Positions 39,246 through 48,439 of a stretch of 64,000 bases of DNA are shown here, piece after piece. Both the position numbers and the translations under genes were made by a program. Source of the DNA: Streptomyces sp. S4.7 (lineage in GTDB: Bacteria; Actinomycetota; Actinomycetes; Streptomycetales; Streptomycetaceae). The number at the start of each line of letters is the position of its first letter. Within the stretch, counting starts at the first letter, position 1. The stretch spans positions 5,394,001-5,458,000 of the forward strand of contig NZ_CP048397.1 in assembly GCF_010384365.1 (NCBI RefSeq), given 5' to 3'. The notes under the pieces are model-generated. The model was not told the DNA's origin. It saw only the letters and a list, made by a program, of their open reading frames with translations, and made no database searches.

Positions 39246-39770
39246 TCACAGCCCCCGCGCGCCGTCGATCCGCTCGCGGAGCAGGTCGGCATGGCCGTTG
39301 TGCCGGGCGTACTCCTCGACCATGTGGACCAGCACCCAGCGCAGCGACACCGCGCCGCGCCACGCGTCCTCGCCCACGATGTCGAGGCCGGGCGCCGCCG
39401 CGACGAAGCGGTCGGCGAAGGCCACTTCCGCGCGCCAGGCCTCCCACGCGGCGGCGACCACGGCCGGATCGGGGACCGCGCCGTCGAAGTCCCCGTCCGG
39501 GTCCGCCCCCGAGGAGAACCGGGGCGGCGCGTCCTCCCCGGCCATGACAGACCGGAACCAGCGCCGCTCCATGTCCGCGAGATGGCGCACGAGGCCGAGC
39601 AGCGAGAGCGTCGACGGCTGTACCGCGCGCTGCGACAGTCGCAGCTCCAGGCCGGCGCACTTCACCTCCAGCGTGGCCCGCTGGGCGCCGAGGAAATCCG
39701 CGAGCATCGCGCGCTCGTCGCCGGTGGTACGGGTGTCGAACCGCCGGTCGGGTCCGGCGGTGACGAACAT
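39246..39770 (-). CDS. DinB/DUF664-family protein
   Basis: A 174-residue four-helix protein of the DinB-like metal-binding fold. The likely metal ligands are His in LVRHLADMERRWF and His residues in VLVHMVEEYARHNGHADLLRE. Related proteins include mycothiol-dependent enzymes and many of unknown role. ATG 39770 is chosen because GCAGGAGAGCCGAG gives a good ribosome binding site; ATG 39797, nine residues earlier, is an alternative without one. Same strand as the hydrolase 66 bases downstream. Confidence 0.85.
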   Translation of the reverse strand: MFVTAGPDRRFDTRTTGDERAMLADFLGAQRATLEVKCAGLELRLSQRAVQPSTLSLLGLVRHLADMERRWFRSVMAGEDAPPRFSSGADPDGDFDGAVPDPAVVAAAWEAWRAEVAFADRFVAAAPGLDIVGEDAWRGAVSLRWVLVHMVEEYARHNGHADLLRERIDGARGL

Positions 39771-39957
39771 CTCGGCTCTCCTGCTGGGACGGGTCATGGG
39801 GCCATCATTCACATGGCGGGCCCGCCCGCCCGTACCGGCCCCGTCCGGCCCTCTTCCGGATCCGGACCGGGGCCCCGGGCGCCCGCGGCCCGGCGCCCCG
39901 AGCACCGTCCGGGGCGCCCCGGCCAAGCCCAGGGCGACCCGCGCCCACCACGGCTCG

Positions 39958-39963
39958 TAGAAT
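39958..39963 (+). promoter_or_regulatory. -10 box of cysteine desulfurase gene
   Basis: TAGAAT is close to the ideal -10 and lies 10 bases before the ATG at 39974. No ribosome binding site is present between them, so the mRNA is leaderless or has only a few bases of leader. Confidence 0.6.
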
Positions 39964-39973
39964 CGTCGGCACC

Positions 39974-41137
39974 ATGGCTTATCTCGACCACGCCGCGACC
40001 ACCCCCATGCTTCCCGAGGCGATCGAGGCGATGACCGCGCGGTTCGCCGACGTCGGGAACGCGTCCTCGTTGCACGCCGCCGGGCGGCGGGCCCGTCGTA
40101 CCGTCGAGGAGGCGCGCGAAGAGCTCGCCGAAGCCCTCGGCGCGCGGCCCAGCGAGGTCGTCTTCACCTCCGGCGGTACGGAGGCCGACAACCTCGCGGT
40201 GAAGGGCCTCTACTGGTCCCGCCGCGACGCCGACCCGGTCAGAACGCGCGTGCTCGCCAGCCCCGTGGAGCACCATGCCGTCCTCGACGCCGTCGACTGG
40301 CTCGGCGAGCACGAGGGCGCGAACGTCGAGTACCTGCCCGTCGACGGCTACGGCAGGGTCTCCCCGGCGACCCTGCGGGAGGCCATCGAACGCAACCCCG
40401 ACGACGTCGCCCTGGCCACCGTCATGTGGGCGAACAACGAGATCGGCACGATTCTCCACGTACACGGACTCGCCGAGGTGGCGGCCGAGTTCGGCGTGCC
40501 GCTGCACTCGGATGCCGTCCAGGCCTTCGGGCAGACCGAGGTCGACTTCGCCGCGTCCGGACTCGCCGCGATGACCGTCACCGGACACAAGATCGGCGGG
40601 CCCTACGGTGTCGGCGCGCTGCTCCTCGGCCGCGAGTACACCCCCGTCCCCGTTCTGCACGGCGGCGGCCAGGAACGCCACGTGCGCTCGGGCACGCTCG
40701 ACGTTCCCGCGATCGCCGCGTTCGCCGTCGCGGGGCGGCTCGCCGCGGAACGGCGGGGCGAGTTCGCACGCGACGTCGGCGCCCTGCGCGACGAGCTGAT
40801 CGCCTCCGTACGGAAGGCCGTGCCGGACGCGGTCCTCGGCGGCGACCCCGTCGACCGTCTCCCCGCCAACGCCCACTTCAGTTTCCCCGGCTGCGAGGGC
40901 GACTCCCTGCTCCTGCTGCTGGACGCGCAGGGCATCGAGTGCTCGACCGGATCGGCGTGTACGGCGGGGGTCGCGCAGCCCAGCCACGTACTGCTGGCCA
41001 CCGGCACCGACCCCCAACTGGCGCGCGGCACGCTCCGGTTCTCCCTCGGCCACACCTCTACGGAGGCGGACGTCAAGGCGCTCGCGGCGGCGATCGGGCC
41101 GGCGGTGGGGCGGGCGCGGACGGCGGGGCTGTCTTGA
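39974..41137 (+). CDS. Cysteine desulfurase (NifS/IscS family)
   Basis: A 387-residue PLP enzyme that takes sulfur from cysteine as a persulfide for thiolation or iron-sulfur assembly. Key sites: YLDHAATTP at the start, HHAVLD, the PLP lysine Lys206 in VTGHKIGGP, and the catalytic cysteine Cys329 in GSACTAG. The start ATG 39974 has a TAGAAT box close by. It precedes mnmA, with only the opposite-strand amidase gene between, and the usual actinobacterial arrangement pairs this desulfurase with MnmA for tRNA 2-thiolation. Confidence 0.93.
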   Translation: MAYLDHAATTPMLPEAIEAMTARFADVGNASSLHAAGRRARRTVEEAREELAEALGARPSEVVFTSGGTEADNLAVKGLYWSRRDADPVRTRVLASPVEHHAVLDAVDWLGEHEGANVEYLPVDGYGRVSPATLREAIERNPDDVALATVMWANNEIGTILHVHGLAEVAAEFGVPLHSDAVQAFGQTEVDFAASGLAAMTVTGHKIGGPYGVGALLLGREYTPVPVLHGGGQERHVRSGTLDVPAIAAFAVAGRLAAERRGEFARDVGALRDELIASVRKAVPDAVLGGDPVDRLPANAHFSFPGCEGDSLLLLLDAQGIECSTGSACTAGVAQPSHVLLATGTDPQLARGTLRFSLGHTSTEADVKALAAAIGPAVGRARTAGLS

Positions 41138-41391
41138 CGGGGTCGGTGTCGGCGCGTGCGGGTTGGTGGTGGGGGTGTCCTCACACCGGTGGCCCCGACG
41201 GTCACCTACCACCGTCCACCTCCCGCGGGAGGGAAGGGGGACGCGCAGGGGTCGTGGCCGGACACTCAGGCTGATTTGTGGCGCGTGGACAACCCGGCTC
41301 CCCCGAGACCAACGAGCCTTGCACGCGCCGTAAATCACGCCGTCCGGCCATGACCCCGGAGCGGCCCCCGGCCACCCACCCGCACCCACCC

Positions 41392-41480
41392 AGCCCGTCC
41401 GGCGCTTGAGGACACCCCACCACCGGCCCGCGGATTTGAAGCCCGTCCGGCGTTTGAGGACAACGACCACCGGCCCGCAG
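41392..41480. repeat. Two direct copies of an intergenic repeat
   Basis: Two copies of about 41 bases, starting at 41392 and 41440, share AGCCCGTCCGGCG, then TTGAGGACA, and later CACCGGCCCGC. This GTCCGGCG(T/C)TTGAGGAC word is a frequent intergenic repeat in streptomycete genomes as far as I recall. It lies in the 417-base gap between the desulfurase and amidase genes. The earlier part of this gap (41138-41391) shows no gene. Confidence 0.75.
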
Positions 41481-41492
41481 GCGCGGGCACAC

Positions 41493-41550
41493 CCGGACCC
41501 CGCACCCCCGCCGGACGGCACACGCGGACCCCGCACCCCGCCGGACGGCA
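41493..41550. repeat. Direct repeat next to amidase stop
   Basis: CGGACCCCGCACC followed by CGCCGGACGGCA occurs twice, ending five bases before the amidase stop region. It contains the same CCGGACGGC core, in the other orientation, as the repeat at 41392, so the whole stretch could form structured RNA. Confidence 0.6.
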
Positions 41551-41554
41551 GTGG

Positions 41555-42298
41555 CTAGCGCCGCGCAACCCCCACCGCCCGCACCAGCTTCATGTAGCGG
41601 TCCCAGTCCCAGTGCGGACCCGGATCCGTGTGGTCCGTTCCCGGCACCTCCACGTGGCCGATGATGTGCTTCCGGTCGACCGGTATCGCGTACCGCTCAC
41701 AGATGCCCGCCGTGAGCCGCGCCGACGACTCGTACATCTCGTCCGTGAAGTCCTCCGGCCGGTCCACGAACCCCTCGTGCTCGATGCCGACGCCGCGTTC
41801 GTTGTACGCGCGGTTCCCCGCCTGGTACGCCACGTCCAGCTCGCGGATCATCTGCGCCACGTGCCCGTCCTTGCGCACCACGTAGTGCGTGGCCGCCTGG
41901 TGCGCCGGGTCCTTGAAGACCTTCAGGGCCGTCAGGAAGCTGCCCTGCACGACATGGATGATCACCCTGTCCACGGTGTAGTCGTCGGGCCGGTCTGCCC
42001 GGCGCCAGTTCGCCGACGACGCCGCCACCCACTCGGCGCCCGCGTGATCCAGCTCACCCGGCTTGCGCGGCTTCTCCACCCCCGGCACCCGGTACCAGAG
42101 CCTCGTCGCGTCGTCCTGCCCCGCCACGATCGCGGTCGCTGTGCCGCCCACCACCACGGCCACGCCGCCGATCAGCAGCGTGCGCCGCCCGATCCCCGGC
42201 CCTTCTCCGGCCGGGGCCCCGCCCGTGCCGGAGCCTTCCGCACCGGCGGTGTCACCGCTCGCGCCGCTGCCCGCGGCGCCCCGCTTCCTCTTGCCCAT
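41555..42298 (-). CDS. Tat-exported N-acetylmuramoyl-L-alanine amidase
   Basis: A 247-residue amidase_2-type enzyme that cuts the bond between muramic acid and the stem peptide. The N-terminal 60 residues are Gly/Ser/Ala-rich and end in a twin-arginine signal (GRRTLLIGGVAVVVGG). The zinc ligands are the His in VIIHVVQGS and HTDPGPHWDWD, with the GIEHEGF segment between. ATG 42298 begins the protein; it is divergent from mnmA with 60 bases between the starts, so the promoters overlap. Residues 65-95 carry a Trp-rich segment of unknown role. Confidence 0.9.
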   Translation of the reverse strand: MGKRKRGAAGSGASGDTAGAEGSGTGGAPAGEGPGIGRRTLLIGGVAVVVGGTATAIVAGQDDATRLWYRVPGVEKPRKPGELDHAGAEWVAASSANWRRADRPDDYTVDRVIIHVVQGSFLTALKVFKDPAHQAATHYVVRKDGHVAQMIRELDVAYQAGNRAYNERGVGIEHEGFVDRPEDFTDEMYESSARLTAGICERYAIPVDRKHIIGHVEVPGTDHTDPGPHWDWDRYMKLVRAVGVARR

Positions 42299-42358
42299 GG
42301 TCCGACAACGGATACTCGCGCGACTCTGGTTCCCCGGCACCCTTACGCTGGTGTGGCT

Positions 42359-43489
42359 ATGACTCAGACACCCCAGCGCCCCCTCCGTGTGCTCGCCGCC
42401 ATGTCCGGCGGTGTGGATTCCGCCGTCGCCGCCGCCCGCGCCGTCGACGCCGGTCACGATGTGACCGGCGTCCACCTCGCGCTCTCCGCGAACCCGCAGT
42501 CGTTCCGTACGGGCGCGCGGGGCTGCTGCACCATCGAGGACTCGCGCGACGCGCGACGGGCCGCCGACGTCATCGGCATCCCCTTCTACGTATGGGACCT
42601 CGCCGAGCGCTTCCGTGAGGATGTCGTCGAGGACTTCATCGCCGAGTACGAGGCAGGGCGCACCCCGAACCCGTGTCTGCGGTGCAACGAGAAGATCAAG
42701 TTCGCGGCGCTGCTCGACAAGGCGATCGCGCTCGGGTTCGACGCCGTCTGCACCGGCCACTACGCGACGGTCGTCACCGGCCCCGACGGGGTCCGTGAGC
42801 TGCACCGCGCGAGCGACATGGCCAAGGACCAGTCGTACGTCCTCGGTGTGCTCGACGAGCGCCAGCTCGCGCACGCCATGTTCCCGCTCGGGGACACCCT
42901 CACCACGAAGGACGAGATCCGCGCGGAGGCCGAGCGCCGCGACCTGGCCGTCGCGAAGAAGCCCGACAGCCACGACATCTGCTTCATCGCCGACGGCGAC
43001 ACCCAGGGCTTCCTCGCCGCCCGTCTGGGCAGGGCCGAGGGGGACATCGTGGACGAGGCGGGCGCCAAGGTCGGCACCCACGACGGCGCGCACGGTTTCA
43101 CCATCGGCCAGCGCAAGGGCCTGCGGATCGGCCACCCGGCGCCGGACGGCAAGCCGCGCTACGTGCTGGACATCTCGCCCGTCGACAACACCGTGACGGT
43201 CGGCCCCGTGGCCGCCCTCGACATCGGCGCCCTGACGGCCATCAGGCCCCGCTGGTGCGGCGGCACCGCCCCGTCCGGCCGCGGCACGTACACGGCGCAG
43301 CTGCGCGCCCACGGCGACGAGACGGCGGTCAGGGCCGAACTGATCGACGGCACCCTGCACGTCGAGTTCGCCGAGCCCGTACGGGGCGTGGCGCCGGGCC
43401 AGGCGATCGTGCTGTACGACGGCACGCGCGTGGTCGGCTCGGCCACGATCGCGACGACGGAGCGCCGCACGGGAGCCCTGGCAGGCTGA
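42359..43489 (+). CDS. mnmA: tRNA 2-thiouridine(34) synthase
   Basis: Thiolates uridine 34 of Lys, Glu and Gln tRNAs using sulfur passed on from a cysteine desulfurase. The 376-residue protein has the PP-loop MSGGVDSAV (residues 15-23), the catalytic cysteines Cys106 (NPCLRCN) and Cys208 (HDICFI), and the MnmA-type middle segment GQRKGLRIG. The start is ATG 42359, with a TACGCT box 10 bases upstream, so the leader is short. The desulfurase gene lies 1.2 kb upstream. The defence island starts 122 bases after this gene. Confidence 0.96.
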   Translation: MTQTPQRPLRVLAAMSGGVDSAVAAARAVDAGHDVTGVHLALSANPQSFRTGARGCCTIEDSRDARRAADVIGIPFYVWDLAERFREDVVEDFIAEYEAGRTPNPCLRCNEKIKFAALLDKAIALGFDAVCTGHYATVVTGPDGVRELHRASDMAKDQSYVLGVLDERQLAHAMFPLGDTLTTKDEIRAEAERRDLAVAKKPDSHDICFIADGDTQGFLAARLGRAEGDIVDEAGAKVGTHDGAHGFTIGQRKGLRIGHPAPDGKPRYVLDISPVDNTVTVGPVAALDIGALTAIRPRWCGGTAPSGRGTYTAQLRAHGDETAVRAELIDGTLHVEFAEPVRGVAPGQAIVLYDGTRVVGSATIATTERRTGALAG

Positions 43490-43610
43490 CCGGCCGGTCA
43501 ATCGATCAACAGGGCTGGCCCCGTCCGTCCGCCCGTCATAGGCTGCCCATGCGGATCGTCCGCACGTGTACCTATACGGCGGGGACTCTCCCCGTTCCGT
43601 CGGGAGGTCG

Positions 43611-44885
43611 ATGGTGCTCCTGCGATTTCGGGTGGCCAATCACCGCTCGATTCGTGACGAGCGCGAGCTGTCGCTCATCGGCACGGACCTGAACGAGGGC
43701 ACCGCTCGTGATACCGGCCTGCGCCATGACGAGCGTGCCGTGACGGCCCTTCCGGCCATCGGCGTCTTCGGAGCCAACGCCTCCGGCAAGACCAATCTGA
43801 TGAGCGCGCTGCGCGACATGCGTGACGCCGTCAGGGTCTCCTTCGCCGACTGGCAGAAGTCGCCCGGCGTGCCCCGTAAGCCTTTCAAGCTCGATCCTGG
43901 CTCTGCCGAGGAAACAAGCCTTTACGAAGTCGATCTCACACTCGGCCGGAAGCCGGTCCGTTTCACCTACGGGTTCGAGCTCTCGGACGACCGCGTGGAG
44001 GCCGAATGGCTGCACGCGTACCCGCGGGGCGTGCGTGAGATCTGGTTCGACCGGGAGGCCGACCGACCGGAGTCGGAGGGTGGCGAGTTCGTCTTCGAGA
44101 GCGACACCTTCACGGGGCAGCGGGAAGCGCTGGTCGGCTTCACCCGGCCCGATGCCCTCTTCCTGTCCACCGGCGCCACCGCCAACGACCCGCAGCTGTC
44201 CGCGCTGTACCGGTGGTTCCTCGACAACCTGTGGCTGATGACTCCTGGTGAGGACGTTGTCCACCGGACCAAGTGGACTACAGGTCTCCTCCAGGACCCG
44301 GGCCTCAAGGGCGGGTACAACGAGCGGATCCTGCATCTGCTGTCCGTGGCCGACCTCGGTGTGACAGGTATTGAGATCGACCGTGAGACGGATGAGATCC
44401 GCCTGCGGCACCGCACGACAGGGGGCAAGGACGTATCGCTGGACTTCCTTGCCGAGGAGTCGTTCGGCACGCACGCGTGGTTCGCCTTCCTCGGCCCGAT
44501 GCTCACCGTGCTCGACAAGGGTGCGGTGCTCCTCGTGGACGAGCTGGATTCCAGCCTGCACCCCACGCTGGCGGCGGAGGTGGTACGGATCTTCCAGGAT
44601 CCCAAGGCCAATCCGAACAACGCCCAACTGATCTTCACCACACATGACGCCACCCTGCTGGGCAGCGAGGTTCTGGACCGGCCGCTCGGCCGCGACCAGG
44701 TGTGGATCACGGCGAAGGACCGGTCGGGAGCGACCGAGTTGTATCCGCTGACCGCCGCCCACCCGGCGGACGGCGAGAACCTGGAACGCGGCTATCTGCG
44801 GGGCCGGTACGGCGGTGTGCCGCGGGTGAGTGCGGGCGAGATCGCCCGAGAAGTGTCCTGGCAGGAGGCGAAGGCGACAGCGTGA
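43611..44885 (+). CDS. rloA: RloA-like AAA ATPase (AbiL-type)
   Basis: A 424-residue ABC/SMC-related ATPase of the AAA_21 type. Walker A is GANASGKT (54-61), Walker B VLLVDELDSSLHP (306-318) and the switch His is in TTHD (344-345). MVLLRFRVANHRSIRDERELSL is the N-terminal region, residues 1-22. Paired with the next gene it matches RloA-RloB, restriction-linked ORFs found at type I loci, and the AbiLi-AbiLii phage-abortive pair. It likely senses infection and controls the RloB effector. ATG 43611 follows GGGAGG; the stop overlaps the next start (GTGA). Confidence 0.85.
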   Translation: MVLLRFRVANHRSIRDERELSLIGTDLNEGTARDTGLRHDERAVTALPAIGVFGANASGKTNLMSALRDMRDAVRVSFADWQKSPGVPRKPFKLDPGSAEETSLYEVDLTLGRKPVRFTYGFELSDDRVEAEWLHAYPRGVREIWFDREADRPESEGGEFVFESDTFTGQREALVGFTRPDALFLSTGATANDPQLSALYRWFLDNLWLMTPGEDVVHRTKWTTGLLQDPGLKGGYNERILHLLSVADLGVTGIEIDRETDEIRLRHRTTGGKDVSLDFLAEESFGTHAWFAFLGPMLTVLDKGAVLLVDELDSSLHPTLAAEVVRIFQDPKANPNNAQLIFTTHDATLLGSEVLDRPLGRDQVWITAKDRSGATELYPLTAAHPADGENLERGYLRGRYGGVPRVSAGEIAREVSWQEAKATA

Positions 44886-45772
44886 GTACGCGGGGTGGCG
44901 GGCAGCGGGATGGCGAGTCGGGGGAGAACACGACGCCGAAGCGGAAGAAGCGCAGGGGGAGCAAGGGGGACGAGCAGCCGCTGGCACCGCCCCCGCCTCC
45001 GCCGCCGACCGAATCCCGTGCTGAGCGTGTGCTCTATGTCGGCTGCGAGGGCGAGTCCACCGAGCCTGACTACCTCAACCTCCTCAACTCCGCGTTCGGG
45101 GGCGGCAGTGGGCACGAGGGCCAGCGCTTCCGTATCCAGCCGGTCTATGCCAAGAACGGCATGACCCCCGCGCAGGCCGTCGCATCCGTACGCGACACCG
45201 CGAAGGAGGACGAGGCATGGGCCCTGTTCGACCGCGACGGCCACCACGACATTCCACAGGCGCTGCGGGAAGCCGCCGAGGACTCGACGGAGATCTGTTT
45301 CTCCCATCCGTCCTTCGATCTGTGGCTGCTGCTCCACTTCCAGGCGTTCGGCGGGAGTCAGAGCGGGAGCAGCAAGCTCGTGGTCGAGAAACTGCGGCAG
45401 GCCCATCCGGCCTTCAAGGGATTCGACAAGAGGAACGACAAGAGCATCAAGGACGACCGGCGCGCGGCGCTGAGTGACCCGCAGAAGGTGAAGGACGCCG
45501 TGTCCAACGCCAAGAGCCTGGTCAAGCAGTGCGAGCACGGATCATGCAGGGCGGACAACGCCAAGACGCACCCTTACGATCGCGACAAGCCGGCGAAGTC
45601 GACTACCGCGTGGTCCGCACGCTCCGGGCACGCCCCCGAATGCGAAGTACTCCGAAGGGACCCGTCGACCGACGTATGGCGGCTGGTGGTGAGTCTGGGG
45701 ATCGTTCCGGATTCCACACGGTCGGCATCGCGCCGAGGATACGGTTACGCGGGAGCGGGCCAGGGCGCTTAG
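44882..45772 (+). CDS. rloB: RloB-like putative nuclease (AbiL-type effector)
   Basis: A 296-residue protein of the RloB/AbiLii family. A basic, Pro-rich N-terminus (residues 1-45) is followed by VLYVGCEGESTEPDYL with a conserved Glu (56-65), ALFDRDGHHDI with a DxD pair (residues 117-121 region), and SHPSFDLWLLLHF (141-153). The spaced Glu and DxD resemble a Toprim-type metal site, which would fit a nuclease; that reading is inference. GTG 44882 overlaps rloA. The final 60 residues are Arg/Ser-rich. The next gene is hsdM, 54 bases on. Confidence 0.82.
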   Translation: MSTRGGGQRDGESGENTTPKRKKRRGSKGDEQPLAPPPPPPPTESRAERVLYVGCEGESTEPDYLNLLNSAFGGGSGHEGQRFRIQPVYAKNGMTPAQAVASVRDTAKEDEAWALFDRDGHHDIPQALREAAEDSTEICFSHPSFDLWLLLHFQAFGGSQSGSSKLVVEKLRQAHPAFKGFDKRNDKSIKDDRRAALSDPQKVKDAVSNAKSLVKQCEHGSCRADNAKTHPYDRDKPAKSTTAWSARSGHAPECEVLRRDPSTDVWRLVVSLGIVPDSTRSASRRGYGYAGAGQGA

Positions 45773-45776
45773 GCTG

Positions 45777-45800
45777 CCGGAGCACTCCGGAGCACTCCGG
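45777..45800. repeat. 10-bp tandem repeat before hsdM
   Basis: CCGGAGCACT occurs twice and a third time in part, between rloB and the hsdM ribosome binding site. It could be a slippage product or a small regulatory element. Confidence 0.7.
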
Positions 45801-45826
45801 CCTCCCAGCGTACGAAGGAATGGCGC

Positions 45827-48439
45827 GTGGCCAGAATCACCCTGCCCGAACTCGAACGGCACCTCTTCTCGGCCGCTGACATCCTGCGCGGACGGATGGA
45901 CGCCTCGGAGTACCGCGACTACATCTTCGGGATGCTGTTCCTGAAGCGGGCCTCGGACGAGTTCGAACCCGAGTGGACGCGGGAGTACGAGGCGGCGCTG
46001 GAGAAGTTCGGCGACGAGGCCAAGGCGCTGAAGCGGGCCAACGACCCGGATCGCTACCCCCGGGTGTTCTTCGTGCCGCCACGGGCGCGCTGGTGGAAGG
46101 GCCCGCATGTCCTTGATCCCGAGCGTCCGGACGAGGCCGTGCCCGGAGTCGGCCGCCTCACCAGCCAGGTGGGCGAGAAGCTGGACCAGGCGCTGGACGC
46201 CCTTCAGGAGGGCAACAGGAAGCTGGCCGGAGTCACCTCACACATCACGTTCAATGAGGTCGTCGGCACGAAACCCCGCTTCACCGACCCGGAACTCCGT
46301 TCGCTGATCCGCCACTTCAGCCTTTACCGGTTGCGCAACGAGGATTTCGAGTTCCCGGACATGCTGGGTGCCGCGTACGAGTACCTGCTCGGCCGGTTCG
46401 CGGACTCGGCCGGGCAGAAGGGCGGCGAGTTCTACACGCCGCGCGCGGTGGTGCGGATGATGGTCCGCCTTGTCGATCCGAAGCCCACGGAGTCCGTCTA
46501 CGACCCGTGCGCGGGATCGGGCGGCATGCTGATCGCGGCGCGCGAACATGTCGAGGAGCACGGCGGCAACCCCGAGGAGCTGGGCGTCAACGGGCAGGAC
46601 AAGAACGGCCCTTCCTGGGCAATGGCCAGTATGAACATGGTGCTTCACGGCATTCGCGACGCCGACTTGAAGCACGGCGACACACTCACGGAGCCACTGC
46701 ATCTGGATGGGGACAAACGGCTCCGCACCTTCACCAAGGTGCTCTCGAATCCACCGTTCTCACTGAACTACGACGCGGACGCGGTGGCACGTGCCGACAA
46801 GGACCACGGCACGCGGATGGAATGGGGCTGGGCGCCCGAGAGCGGCAAGAAGGCCGACCTGATGTTCGTCCAGCACATGGTGTCCGTGCTGGAGGAGCGC
46901 GGTGTGGCGGCGATCGTCATGCCGCACGGCGTGCTGTTCCGGGGCGGTAAGGAACGCGACATCCGTAAGGCGCTGCTCGCGAAGGACTGCGTCGAGGCGG
47001 TGATCGGCCTCGGTCCGAACCTGTTCTACGGGACCGGTATCCCGGCGTGTGTGCTCGTGCTGCGACGGCCGTACCAGAAGCGGGGTAAACGGGAGAAGAA
47101 GGTCCTGTTCATCAACGCGGACCGCGACTATACGGTGGGTCGAAACCAGAATGAACTGGGCCCCGAGCACGTGGAGAAGATCGTCACCGTCTTCCACGAG
47201 TGGCGCCAACTCCCCGGCTACTCACGAGAAGTGAACGTGGCGGACCTGCTGGCGGTGGATGCCAACCTCAACATCCGCCGGTGGGTGGACAATTCACCGC
47301 CGGCCGAGACCCAGGACGTACGAGCGCACTTGTACGGGGGCGTTCCGGTGGCGGAGGTCGCGGACCAGAAGCCGCTCTTCACGGCGTACGGGGTCGACGC
47401 GGCGGCGCTCTTCGCCGAGCGGGAGGACGACCCGGAGTACTACGACTTCCTGGACGAGGGACCGGAGGCGACGGCGAAGCGCATTCCCGGCCTCGCGGCG
47501 GAGTCCGAGAAGCGGTTGTGGGTGGAGTACGAAGACTGGTGGACGAAGCAGAGGCCCCGCTTCGGCCAACTGGCGGCGGACCGACGGCTGATGGAGCTTC
47601 GCGGTTCGCTGGTGAGCGGGTTCACCTCGTCGGTGGGCGGGGTCGGTGTCCTGGACGATTACACGACGGCCGGCATCATGGCCGACTGGTGGATGGCGAA
47701 CCGCTACGACCTCAAGGCGTTGGCGGCGGGTGGGTTCGAGCGGGTATTGACGGGCTGGGTCGACGCGGTCGAGGCGATCGTGGATCCGGTGATGCCGCCG
47801 GATCCGGAGAGCGACGGTGGCACACCGGCGAAGAAGCCGACGGTCCCGACGGCGGACCGCCGCCGCGCGATGGACCACCCGGTGGTACGGGAGCTGATCC
47901 CCGAGTTCCTGGACGCGGTCGCGACGGCCGACTCCGCGGTGGCGACGGCGGACACGGCGCAGCGGACGGCGCTGGATCGGTTGGCGGAGGCCAGGCCGGC
48001 GCCGGTGGCCGAGGACGACGAAGGTGAGGACGGCGCGGAGGAGCCGGGCGACGAGGTCGCGGCGGCGGAGCCGGTGTCCCCGGAGGAGATCACCCGGCTG
48101 GAGAAGGTGCTTGCGGCGCGGAAGCGGGAACTGACGGCCGCCAAGAAGAAGCGCAAGGCGCTGGACGACCAGTTCCTGAAGGACCTGCGCGCGGCTGCGG
48201 ATGTCGCGATCGCGACGGAGGGTGAGGCGGAGCGGGTGGTGCTGGAGGTCCTGGACGGCGACTTGAGCCGCCGCTTGGGCGCGGCGGTCGCTTCGGGGCG
48301 GCGGGAGTTGGTGGCGGCGTTCCGTCGTTGGGCGGAGAAGTACGAGGTGTCCCTGACGGAGCTTGAGGCGGAGAGCGACGGGGCGGCGGGGGAGCTGACG
48401 GGGTGGCTGAGGGAGCTGGGTTATGCGCGCACCAACTAA
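45827..48439 (+). CDS. hsdM: Type I restriction-modification system methyltransferase subunit
   Basis: Methylates adenine N6 in the target chosen by HsdS. The 870-residue protein has the HsdM N-terminal domain (LFSAADILRGRMDASEYRDYIFGMLFLKR region, residues 13-41), the SAM motif DPCAGSGG (226-233) and the catalytic NPPF (308-311). The C-terminal 250 residues are an extra part, rich in Ala/Glu/Lys and predicted helical (LEKVLAARKRELTAAKKKRKAL), longer than classic E. coli HsdM. GTG 45827 has AAGGA seven bases upstream. It overlaps hsdS by 17 bases. Confidence 0.96.
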   Translation: MARITLPELERHLFSAADILRGRMDASEYRDYIFGMLFLKRASDEFEPEWTREYEAALEKFGDEAKALKRANDPDRYPRVFFVPPRARWWKGPHVLDPERPDEAVPGVGRLTSQVGEKLDQALDALQEGNRKLAGVTSHITFNEVVGTKPRFTDPELRSLIRHFSLYRLRNEDFEFPDMLGAAYEYLLGRFADSAGQKGGEFYTPRAVVRMMVRLVDPKPTESVYDPCAGSGGMLIAAREHVEEHGGNPEELGVNGQDKNGPSWAMASMNMVLHGIRDADLKHGDTLTEPLHLDGDKRLRTFTKVLSNPPFSLNYDADAVARADKDHGTRMEWGWAPESGKKADLMFVQHMVSVLEERGVAAIVMPHGVLFRGGKERDIRKALLAKDCVEAVIGLGPNLFYGTGIPACVLVLRRPYQKRGKREKKVLFINADRDYTVGRNQNELGPEHVEKIVTVFHEWRQLPGYSREVNVADLLAVDANLNIRRWVDNSPPAETQDVRAHLYGGVPVAEVADQKPLFTAYGVDAAALFAEREDDPEYYDFLDEGPEATAKRIPGLAAESEKRLWVEYEDWWTKQRPRFGQLAADRRLMELRGSLVSGFTSSVGGVGVLDDYTTAGIMADWWMANRYDLKALAAGGFERVLTGWVDAVEAIVDPVMPPDPESDGGTPAKKPTVPTADRRRAMDHPVVRELIPEFLDAVATADSAVATADTAQRTALDRLAEARPAPVAEDDEGEDGAEEPGDEVAAAEPVSPEEITRLEKVLAARKRELTAAKKKRKALDDQFLKDLRAAADVAIATEGEAERVVLEVLDGDLSRRLGAAVASGRRELVAAFRRWAEKYEVSLTELEAESDGAAGELTGWLRELGYARTN

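Noticed and set aside
41281..41355. Possible tRNA-like stretch between the desulfurase and amidase genes
   Set aside because: The stems and the conserved T-loop bases are missing.
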